Under the pieces are notes generated by a model, which did not search any database, was not told where the DNA came from, and saw nothing but the letters and a program-made list of their open reading frames with translations. Of a stretch of DNA of 22,260 nt, positions 14,560 through 20,066 are shown piece by piece. The DNA lies in NCBI GenBank assembly GCA_964462325.1, contig CAYWYQ010000010.1:1-22260 (forward strand). The letters run 5' to 3'. Origin of the DNA: CAYFMS01 sp964462325 (GTDB taxonomy: Bacteria > Patescibacteriota > Patescibacteriia > UBA9934). Both the position numbers and the translations under genes were made by a program. The first letter of the stretch is position 1, and every line of letters begins with the position of its first letter.

Positions 14560-14603
14560 GTTCGCTTACTGTTCTAGTATAACCGAACAAAAACAGAACA
14601 CAA
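14560..14603 (-). promoter_or_regulatory. lexA promoter with GTTC-N7-GTTC-N10-GAAC-N7-GAAC operator
   Basis: On the minus strand the -35 is TTGTGT (14603-14598) and the -10 is TATACT (14581-14576), with a 16-base spacer. On the plus strand GTTC lies at 14560 and 14571, and GAAC at 14585 and 14596. Each same-direction pair is separated by exactly 7 bases, and the two pairs mirror each other. The direct-repeat pair GTTC-N7-GTTC is the alphaproteobacterial SOS-box form. Here two copies face each other across the -10. Confidence 0.75.
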
Positions 14604-14612
14604 GCTCGGAAT

Positions 14613-14621
14613 TGTGGATAA
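14613..14621 (+). promoter_or_regulatory. DnaA box between lexA and metK
   Basis: TGTGGATAA is the exact reverse complement of TTATCCACA. It lies just upstream of both the lexA -35 and the metK -35 (14643). Confidence 0.55.
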
Positions 14622-14642
14622 ACTCATTTTGAATTGAAATGA

Positions 14643-14671
14643 TTGATAAACTGCTGAACGCATGATAATCT
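14643..14671 (+). promoter_or_regulatory. metK promoter
   Basis: The -35 TTGATA (14643-14648), a 17-base spacer and TG-A-TAATCT (extended -10, hexamer 14666-14671) predict a start near 14678. The leader would be about 9 bases, with no SD. Confidence 0.6.
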
Positions 14672-14686
14672 CGAAACAGAAATGCT

Positions 14687-15715
14687 ATGTATAAAACAGT
14701 TGAAATGCCACTTGCCGGACATCCGGATAAAATCTGTGACCAAATTGTTGAAGCTTTGGTTGATGAATATTTACGTCGTGACGAAAAAAGCCGCGCCAAT
14801 ATTCAGGCACTTGGCTCACATGGAATGATGATGATTGGTGGTACCGTTGATTCTCGTGCAGATTTTAATGCAGCAGATTTTGTGCAGTCCATTTATGCAT
14901 CTTGTGGATATAAAGATGAGATAGAGCCATTTGTAAATATTGAAAAACCAGGGGAAGATTTGGCGCGTATTTTAGTAAAAGGCGCGAGTCAAAGTACGGC
15001 ATCGGTCTATGGATATGCAACAAAAGAAACGAGAGAATTTCTGCCAAAAAGTGTTGTGTATGCACATGATTTAGCAAAACGTATAGATGATTTACGGCGT
15101 TCTGATGAGTCATTTTCTTGGCTTGGTCCAGATGGATCTGTGCAAATTACAATGGATAAGGACAGGCCTGTTTCTGTAGCGATTGCCGCGCAGCATCATG
15201 CGGATATGGATCATGCGCAAATTCAGATGGGGTTACTTGATGCAGCAATTATCCCTGTTTTAGGGAATCATAGCGGCATAAAGCTCTTTGTAAATTCAGC
15301 GGGTATGTTTACTGATGGAGGATTTATGGCGTCCGTAGGGGCCTCTTCTGGAAAGGTGCAAGCAAGTACCTATGGAGGCTTGCTTCCCTCGGGGCTTTCA
15401 AGTTTCTTTGGAAAGGACCCGTATCAGCCATCAAAGTGCGGTACATATATGGCGCGTTTTATTGCAAAGTCACTTGTTTCTTCTGGGCAGGTTGGTAATG
15501 CACTTGTGAAGCTTGTCTATGTCATGGGGCAACCGGAGCCTATTTTGGTAGAAGCAATTTCAGGGTCAGGGGAACAGTTGCAAGAGAAGGTAAAGGAATA
15601 TGATTTGCGTCCCGAGGCGATCGTTGAGCGATTTGGCCTAACAAAGCCTCTGTATCATTCTTTGAGTACGTACAATATGTTTGTTCGAGAAGATGCTCCA
15701 TGGGAGCAGGTATAG
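14687..15715 (+). CDS. metK: S-adenosylmethionine synthetase (short, divergent)
   Basis: The 342-aa enzyme makes SAM from methionine and ATP. The N-terminal GHPDKICDQ (11-19) is canonical. GYATKETREFLPKSVVYAHDLAKRIDDLR and LGPDGSVQITMD match the middle domain, and SSFFGKDPYQPSKCGTYMARFIAKSLV matches the usual FSGKDP...AAYAARYIAKN block. It is about 40-50 residues shorter than E. coli MetK. The normally fixed phosphate-binding loop GDAGLTGRK is replaced by VGASSGKVQASTYGG, so the loop lysine appears kept but the aspartate is not. This pattern suggests a reduced but probably working enzyme. The promoter just upstream gives a near-leaderless mRNA. Confidence 0.9.
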   Translation: MYKTVEMPLAGHPDKICDQIVEALVDEYLRRDEKSRANIQALGSHGMMMIGGTVDSRADFNAADFVQSIYASCGYKDEIEPFVNIEKPGEDLARILVKGASQSTASVYGYATKETREFLPKSVVYAHDLAKRIDDLRRSDESFSWLGPDGSVQITMDKDRPVSVAIAAQHHADMDHAQIQMGLLDAAIIPVLGNHSGIKLFVNSAGMFTDGGFMASVGASSGKVQASTYGGLLPSGLSSFFGKDPYQPSKCGTYMARFIAKSLVSSGQVGNALVKLVYVMGQPEPILVEAISGSGEQLQEKVKEYDLRPEAIVERFGLTKPLYHSLSTYNMFVREDAPWEQV

Positions 15716-15733
15716 AGAAAGGAGCTCTTACGT

Positions 15734-15739
15734 TATAAT
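15734..15739 (+). promoter_or_regulatory. -10 element giving a leaderless transcript
   Basis: TATAAT at 15734-15739 predicts a start at about 15746, the A of the ATG itself. A weak -35-like TATAGA occurs at about 15711. Confidence 0.45.
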
Positions 15740-15745
15740 AGAGAC

Positions 15746-16405
15746 ATGAATCGTAAACATGTCTTTTTTGGTTTTATTGGAGTCTTCCTTATTATAGGAT
15801 CTGTTTTTGTATTCCTGATTCCTGCACCTGAGTATTTCCAAATACAGAGTCAGGACCATGTGATGACGGTTACAGGGCGATACATCGGTGATCGGCCGGA
15901 AATTGTATCGCAAGTAGCGCAAGATCATCCTGTATTTTCCTCGCAGATATACACAGTCAGTCAGCGGGAGGGGCAGGTGCAATTTACAGATATTCAGGCA
16001 GATATTTTGCAGGGAGAGTCACGATATACGTATGATGAATTTTATCGTACCTGGAGATTGGATGATCAGTATGAGGGAATGAAATATGCGATTGGAACAC
16101 CTCTTGATGTTTTACTTCCAAATTTTGCTTCCATGAAAAGTGATCTGCTGGAGCTGATGCCGCAACATGCTACAGGGTATCAAGTATTTACTACAGTACA
16201 CTTCCCGGGCACGGAAGGAAGTTTTCTTATTGGGGATATAGAGCAGCAAGGCTGTTTGCACCCTGAAGATGAGTGGTATGATACACAAAGATCGATGCAG
16301 TCACAGTCTGTGCATATATTGGTGAATGATGTCCAAACATTGGTAGAGGTTCAATATAGAGCAATATGGAGCGAGAAGGACATGGGTGTGAATTGTTCTG
16401 AATAG
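15746..16405 (+). CDS. Membrane-anchored hypothetical protein
   Basis: This 219-aa protein has no recognised family. Residues about 7-27 form one hydrophobic span after a basic N-terminus (MNRKH), so it is probably anchored with the rest outside. The outer part is Gln/Asp-rich with two late Cys (in QQGCLHP and VNCSE) that could form a disulfide. It follows metK by 30 bases, which include a GGAG far from the ATG and a TATAAT 7 bases before it, suggesting a leaderless message rather than operon membership. Confidence 0.75.
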   Translation: MNRKHVFFGFIGVFLIIGSVFVFLIPAPEYFQIQSQDHVMTVTGRYIGDRPEIVSQVAQDHPVFSSQIYTVSQREGQVQFTDIQADILQGESRYTYDEFYRTWRLDDQYEGMKYAIGTPLDVLLPNFASMKSDLLELMPQHATGYQVFTTVHFPGTEGSFLIGDIEQQGCLHPEDEWYDTQRSMQSQSVHILVNDVQTLVEVQYRAIWSEKDMGVNCSE

Positions 16406-16419
16406 GCCAGAAAGACCTA

Positions 16420-16440
16420 TGGTATAATATGATCATATTA
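16420..16440 (+). promoter_or_regulatory. Extended -10 promoter overlapped by 16-bp palindrome
   Basis: TG-G-TATAAT has its hexamer at 16423-16428. It overlaps a perfect 16-bp palindrome, TAATATGATCATATTA (16425-16440), which covers the predicted start site. This looks like an operator for a dimeric repressor of the zinc-finger gene. Confidence 0.55.
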
Positions 16441-16462
16441 CAATTATTTGAGGGGGAGTATT

Positions 16463-16840
16463 ATGGCAAAAGCAAACACATGCAAGGACTGTAAATTTAC
16501 AGCAAAAAACAAGGCTGGTTTTTCAGCGCATATGCGCATTAAGCATAAAGATGCACCAAAAAAGATGGTGGCAAAAACCGTAAAAAAGGCGGTAAAAAAG
16601 AAAAAGAGTCTTGCGAAAAATCTGATGAACAGTACTCCAAAAGTTCCTAAGCCAAAAATGCCAGCGATTTGTACGAATTGTAATTTGCTTCCTGCGGGAA
16701 GTATTGAATTGACGGGGCTGTTACTTGTACTTGTTTTCTCTTTAACGGCTGTTTTGTTTACGTCAATCTTCGCTCTTGAAAGGCAGCAAACAAGAATAGA
16801 AATGCTTGAAACAGAGCTTTCTGTGTATATAAGTGAATAA
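16463..16840 (+). CDS. C2H2 zinc-finger protein with Lys-rich linker and membrane span
   Basis: The 125-aa protein starts MAKANTCKDCKF, after a strong SD (GGGGGAG). Residues 7-10 and 23-28 give C-x2-C-x12-H-x4-H (CKDC...HMRIKH), the classic C2H2 finger spacing common in eukaryotes and rare in bacteria. A lysine/alanine-rich, H1-like stretch follows (about 32-55), then a second CxxC (CTNC) and a single hydrophobic span (about 83-105), ending in a short coiled-coil-like tail. It could be a membrane-tethered nucleic-acid-binding protein. The function is unknown. It has its own promoter and terminator, so it is monocistronic. An in-frame ATG at 16448 would place the SD inside the gene and is rejected. 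Confidence 0.8.
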   Translation: MAKANTCKDCKFTAKNKAGFSAHMRIKHKDAPKKMVAKTVKKAVKKKKSLAKNLMNSTPKVPKPKMPAICTNCNLLPAGSIELTGLLLVLVFSLTAVLFTSIFALERQQTRIEMLETELSVYISE

Positions 16841-16849
16841 TTATTTCCC

Positions 16850-16892
16850 AAAAGAGCCTTGTTTATGGCAAAATGCCGGCAGGCTCTTTTTT
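16850..16892 (+). terminator. Terminator after zinc-finger gene
   Basis: AAAAGAGCCT (16850-16859) pairs with AGGCTCTTTT (16881-16890), with an inner GGCA/TGCC stem and a T run to 16892. The next gene's -10 (TATACT, 16894-16899) begins one base after the T run. Confidence 0.85.
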
Positions 16893-16893
16893 G

Positions 16894-16899
16894 TATACT
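16894..16899 (+). promoter_or_regulatory. -10 of cyclophilin gene, fused to the terminator
   Basis: TATACT directly follows the terminator T run. The predicted start is about 6 bases before the ATG at 16912, giving a near-leaderless message. No clear -35 is visible. Confidence 0.4.
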
Positions 16900-16911
16900 T
16901 TTACTATTATT

Positions 16912-17601
16912 ATGAAGAAATTATTTTTATTCGCCGGAGGATTGTTACTTGTTGGAGGTGGTTGTCTTGGAATTGGTGGAGAGGCTCTGGACACTGAGGG
17001 TGGTTCTGAAGTAGACTCTGCGAGTGATTCATTAATCGAAGAAACTATGGAAACATACACATTCCCAGGTCTTTTACCTGCAGACCGCATTGAAAATAAG
17101 CAGGTGCGTATTACGACGGAAAAAGGAGATATTGTCTTTACGCTGCATGCAGACACAGCGCCACTTACCGTGTCGAATTATGTGTACTTGGCAGAGGAGG
17201 GGTACTATGACGGATTAACATTCCACCGTCGCGAAGAAGGATTCGTGATTCAAGGGGGAGATCCGAATGGAAATGGAACAGGGGGTCCAGGATACCGATT
17301 CGCTGACGAATTAGAAGATGATCGAACCTACACACATGGAACGGTTGCAATGGCGAATGCGGGGCCAAATACCAATGGAAGTCAATTCTTTGTGATGCTG
17401 GCGGATGTACCACTTCCTCACTTATACTCAATTTTTGGAGAAGTGACCGAGGGACTCGAAATTGTTGACCAAATTCAAATTGGAGATGTGATGACAAAAG
17501 TCACCATTGAAGATGTTCCAGGGACAGAGGTTGAATCTGCAGATGATGAATCGGCAGATGCGGTAGCGCCTGATGATATAACAGAAACAACGATTGAATA
17601 G
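16912..17601 (+). CDS. Exported cyclophilin-type peptidyl-prolyl isomerase (probable lipoprotein)
   Basis: This 229-aa protein catalyses prolyl cis-trans isomerisation, probably on exported proteins. MKKLFLF plus a Gly/Leu core ending VGGGC (Cys18) looks like a lipoprotein signal, though the lipobox is weak. An acidic linker follows (about 23-60). The cyclophilin domain, about 64-200, includes FHRR (104-107, catalytic Arg106), QGGDP (114-118), GSQFF (156-160) and PHLYSIFGEV (His170). The tail after 205 is acidic and disordered-looking. An upstream in-frame ATG at 16873 lies inside the terminator and is rejected. Confidence 0.92.
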   Translation: MKKLFLFAGGLLLVGGGCLGIGGEALDTEGGSEVDSASDSLIEETMETYTFPGLLPADRIENKQVRITTEKGDIVFTLHADTAPLTVSNYVYLAEEGYYDGLTFHRREEGFVIQGGDPNGNGTGGPGYRFADELEDDRTYTHGTVAMANAGPNTNGSQFFVMLADVPLPHLYSIFGEVTEGLEIVDQIQIGDVMTKVTIEDVPGTEVESADDESADAVAPDDITETTIE

Positions 17602-17611
17602 AGAAAGCAAG

Positions 17612-17633
17612 AAAACGCCTTCGGGCGTTTTTT
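17612..17633 (+). terminator. Terminator after cyclophilin gene
   Basis: AACGCC-TTCG-GGCGTT forms the stem core with a stable UUCG loop (full arms 17612-17619 and 17624-17631), followed by Ts to 17633. Confidence 0.9.
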
Positions 17634-17637
17634 GATG

Positions 17638-17643
17638 TATACT
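17638..17643 (+). promoter_or_regulatory. -10 of RecB-like nuclease gene (leaderless start)
   Basis: TATACT lies 5 bases after the terminator and 7 bases before the ATG at 17650, so the predicted start is the ATG itself. GAGG at 17645-17648 is too close to the ATG to serve as a ribosome site. Confidence 0.4.
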
Positions 17644-17649
17644 TGAGGT

Positions 17650-19041
17650 ATGAATGTCCCGAAAGTCACAGAAAAAAGTTTCTATAAATATTTGAAATGT
17701 CCATCGTGGCTTATTCACGAGGTTGAGGATCAGCAAGTACATGCTCCTCTTTTAGATTTGTTGCAGGATGAAGGACTGCTTCCTGACCAAGAATTAGCTC
17801 TTTTAAAGGGGAAGAAACCCATAAGGGTTGAAATGGACGATGCAGATGAGGCGGCGCAAAAGACACTCGAATTAATGAAAGAAGGGGTGCAGACAATCCA
17901 CAGAGGTGTATTGATGCATGGACGATATATTGCTCGGCCCGATGTTTTAGAGCGTGTAGAGGGTCATTCAGACTTAGGCGACTATTATTATGTCGCCTGC
18001 GACATGAAGCGATCATCCCAATTAAAAAATGAATATAAATTTCAGGGTGTTTTTTATGCAGAGGTATTGAAAAAAGTCCAAGGAACAAGGCCGACACAGG
18101 GATATGTTCTGCATAGGAATGGGCTTGTTGATGGATATTTAATTCAGGATTTTGAAGCAGAGTACCATTTAACTCTAGAAGAAATTGAGAAGATTTTAGA
18201 CGAAAAGAAACATGGGGTATTTTTAACGTCTGCTTGCAAGCAATCCCCTTGGTTTAGCGAATGTGTTGCGCGAACGGAAGCATGCCGAGACCTTTCTTTA
18301 TTGAATCGTATTTGGCGAAGCGAGGTTCGTGCTTTGCAAGAAGGAGGGATTCAGACCATTGATCAGCTTGCAGATGCAAAAATAGAAGTTTTGAAAAAAG
18401 TACGAGACATGACGATGGATCGATTGTATTTTCTGCAGCAACAGGCTATTTCTCTTGTTGATGATCGTATTATTCATATTGGACAAGTGGATTTACCGGA
18501 AGATACTCCCGTGACGCTTGTTATAGATATAGAAAGCGATCCCTTGCATGATTTGCATTACATGTTCGGTATTTTGATTGTGGATGCGCATAGTCAGGAT
18601 TATATTGTCCATACGGCCGAATCTCCCAAAAATGAAGAAAAAAATTGGCAGGAGTTTTTACGGACAATGCAGCAATATCCGAATGCAAATATCTATCATT
18701 ATGGCTGGTATGAAGTGGATGTATTTCGAAAAATGACCGAAAAGTATGGGGCTCCTCCCGAGGTGATTCAGATGTTTGAAAATCAAATGATTGATTTATT
18801 GACACATATGCGCAATCACATTATTTTTCCAAGTCCATTCTATTCGTTGAAAGATATAGCAAAATACCTTGGTTTTGCGTGGAGGATAAAGGATGCTTCC
18901 GGTATCGATTCGATTGTATGGTATGAACAATGGCTAAAAACGGGGGACAGAGCTTTTTTGAAAGATATTCAGGACTATAATGAGGACGATGTACGCGCGA
19001 CATGGCATGTAAGGGAGTGGATAAGGGGGCAGCAGTCATGA
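17650..19041 (+). CDS. TM0106-family RecB-like nuclease with RNase H-like exonuclease domain
   Basis: This 463-aa two-domain nuclease has residues about 1-215 as a RecB/Cas4-type PD-(D/E)xK fold, with RPDVL (Asp98) and the ACDMK motif (Asp118, Lys120). Residues about 285-463 are a DEDD-type RNase H-like fold with VIDIESD (Asp303, Glu305), YHYGWYEVDVF around 350, and YNEDDVRATW at the end. Cys17 near the N-terminus plus Cys196, Cys205 and Cys212 after the nuclease core recall the 4Fe-4S arrangement of Cas4/AddB. The usual CxxCPW form reads CKQSPW here, with Ser199 in place of one Cys. A single-strand DNA end-processing role is likely, but substrates are unknown. It lies 7 bases before the next gene. 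Confidence 0.88.
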   Translation: MNVPKVTEKSFYKYLKCPSWLIHEVEDQQVHAPLLDLLQDEGLLPDQELALLKGKKPIRVEMDDADEAAQKTLELMKEGVQTIHRGVLMHGRYIARPDVLERVEGHSDLGDYYYVACDMKRSSQLKNEYKFQGVFYAEVLKKVQGTRPTQGYVLHRNGLVDGYLIQDFEAEYHLTLEEIEKILDEKKHGVFLTSACKQSPWFSECVARTEACRDLSLLNRIWRSEVRALQEGGIQTIDQLADAKIEVLKKVRDMTMDRLYFLQQQAISLVDDRIIHIGQVDLPEDTPVTLVIDIESDPLHDLHYMFGILIVDAHSQDYIVHTAESPKNEEKNWQEFLRTMQQYPNANIYHYGWYEVDVFRKMTEKYGAPPEVIQMFENQMIDLLTHMRNHIIFPSPFYSLKDIAKYLGFAWRIKDASGIDSIVWYEQWLKTGDRAFLKDIQDYNEDDVRATWHVREWIRGQQS

Positions 19042-19048
19042 TTTTTCT

Positions 19049-19360
19049 ATGAGGTTTTTGAAATCCAAAGGCGTATTATTTGGCTTTATCATTTTCACCG
19101 CAATACTTATGGCGATATTTCAGTTTATAGAAGAAGTACGATTACAGGATCAGGGATTATTATTAGATGAAATACATTGCTCGAATACTGGCGGGATATG
19201 GAATGATTGTGGTTCACCCTGCAGGGGCGATGATTCTGGATTTTGCATTGAGGTATGTGAAGAACAGTGTGGCTGTATTACCGATACTCAATGTCCCTCT
19301 GGTTTTTCTTGTAATGCAATCGTGGAAGGAGTTGGTATTTGTATGTATTTGACAAAATAA
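19049..19360 (+). CDS. Small exported Cys-rich protein
   Basis: The 103-aa protein has a basic N-terminus and one hydrophobic span (about 9-25, KGVLFGFIIFTAILMAIF). The external part holds ten Cys in two groups: CSNTGGIWNDCGSPC...CIEVCEEQCGC, then CITDTQCPSGFSCNAIVEGVGIC. The pattern suggests disulfide-knotted small domains. Similar TGGxWxxCGxxC segments occur in CPR exported proteins as I recall, with no known function. It starts 7 bases after the nuclease gene, so it is probably co-transcribed with it. Confidence 0.8.
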   Translation: MRFLKSKGVLFGFIIFTAILMAIFQFIEEVRLQDQGLLLDEIHCSNTGGIWNDCGSPCRGDDSGFCIEVCEEQCGCITDTQCPSGFSCNAIVEGVGICMYLTK

Positions 19361-19382
19361 ATTTGAAACGATATACAGGTAA

Positions 19383-19573
19383 GTAGTTGAAGGTTTTGGT
19401 GCAGAACCGCTGAGCGATCGTGAGGGACGCTTAAATAGCTGGTTCAATGATATTGACGACATGTGTAACGTTTCTTGGCGGGAACGACATGCGTGGCACG
19501 AATCATGCACTGAATGCAGGGATGCGGAGAGGGGCATCGTTTGCGTCAATTGCCTTGCATCTCCGTTCTTTTC
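19383..19573 (+). pseudogene. Possible start-less coding remnant with CxxC pairs
   Basis: One plus-strand frame is open from just after a TAA (19380-19382) to TGA (19571-19573). It reads like protein: EPLSDREGRLNSWFNDIDD, then WRERHAWHESCTEC and CVNC near the end, with Cys pairs as in a zinc ribbon. No ATG, GTG or TTG exists in frame before an internal ATG at about 19461, so it may be a truncated gene, a gene with a frameshifted start, or chance. The same DNA can form a long stem (about 19534-19566), so a structured RNA is the alternative. Confidence 0.3.
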
Positions 19574-19575
19574 TT

Positions 19576-19646
19576 GAAACGTTTCATTACTCGGGACGTT
19601 TCTTTTTTTCGTTTGTCTATAGAGCTATTAGCTCTTTAGCTTTTTG
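19576..19646 (+). terminator. Two tandem terminator hairpins
   Basis: GAAACGT (19576-19582) pairs with ACGTTTC (19596-19602), with a run of seven Ts at 19603-19609. A second hairpin, AGAGCTATTAGCTCT (19621-19635), is followed by TTAGCTTTTT. They end whatever transcript covers 19049-19573. Confidence 0.7.
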
Positions 19647-19655
19647 TTCCTTGTC

Positions 19656-19696
19656 ATTCCAGGCTTGCTTGCCTGCCGGAAGGTAGGATCTGGAAT
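19656..19696. repeat. REP-like hairpin
   Basis: Outer arms ATTCCAG (19656-19662) and CTGGAAT (19690-19696) enclose CCTGCC-GGAA-GGTAGG (19672-19687), which has a GNRA-type loop. The form is that of interspersed intergenic repeats. CCTGCCGG/CCGGCAGG also appears in the hairpin at 3607-3638. Confidence 0.5.
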
Positions 19697-19758
19697 TTCC
19701 TGTTCGCTGAGCGGACCGTGTTTGAAAACCCGTATCCAAGCCCGAGGTCGGACCTTGA

Positions 19759-19767
19759 TGTGGATAA
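19759..19767 (+). promoter_or_regulatory. DnaA box (array, left)
   Basis: TGTGGATAA is an exact complement of the DnaA box TTATCCACA and sits between two AGGTCGGACCT palindromes. Confidence 0.55.
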
Positions 19768-19933
19768 GTAGGTCGGACCTTGGTAATCATGCTGAAGCCG
19801 AGGTTGAACCTCGAGATTCATCCTTGTACAGCTAGAAAGCATTGTAAGTACTGTATTTATTGATGATTTGTGCAAATGGCGTATCTGAGGTTCAACCTCC
19901 CGCAACCTCGAGGTTCAACCTCCTGTAAAATAA

Positions 19934-19942
19934 TGTGGATAA
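19934..19942 (+). promoter_or_regulatory. DnaA box (array, right)
   Basis: TGTGGATAA lies in the same orientation and at the same 2-base spacing to the next palindrome as the left copy. Confidence 0.55.
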
Positions 19943-20002
19943 GTAGGTCGGACCTTGAGGTCGGACCTCGTCGTGGAGAGTGGAATTTCTATTATAAAAA
20001 AG

Positions 20003-20066
20003 AGCCCCTGACATACTTGCGTATATCAGGGGCTTTCGATCACCTCAGCCGTGTGCTGGGGTGATC
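20003..20066 (-). terminator. Double-hairpin terminator of minus-strand MopE-like gene
   Basis: On the minus strand GATCACCCCAGC / GCTGAGGTGATC (20066-20055 with 20049-20038) forms a 12-bp stem that begins inside the TGA stop. Next, AGCCCCTGA...TCAGGGGCT (20034-20003), with an inner ATAC-GCAA-GTAT stem, is followed by TCTTTTTTATAA. The second is a classic terminator; the pairing of two hairpins copies the layout at 3607-3687. Confidence 0.85.

Larger units (their letters stand above)
19745..19968. repeat. Array of seven 11-bp palindromes with two DnaA boxes
   Basis: AGGTCGGACCT occurs at 19745, 19770, 19945 and 19958. AGGTTGAACCT occurs at 19801 and AGGTTCAACCT at 19888 and 19911. The order is roughly mirror-symmetric around 19850: GTC-type outside, GTT-type inside. 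TGTGGATAA (DnaA box) lies 2 bases before the boxes at 19770 and 19945, forming a 25-base direct repeat (19758-19782 and 19933-19957). AACCTCGAGGTT at 19904-19915 is a further palindrome. The middle (19814-19886) is AT-richer and gene-free. It may be a regulatory, replication-related or interspersed repeat locus. Confidence 0.75.

Noticed and set aside
19742..19970. Palindrome array as a CRISPR array
   Set aside because: The repeats are only 11 bases, spacing is irregular, there are two repeat types and no cas genes. The nearby RecB/Cas4-like protein is of the TM0106 type and is not enough.
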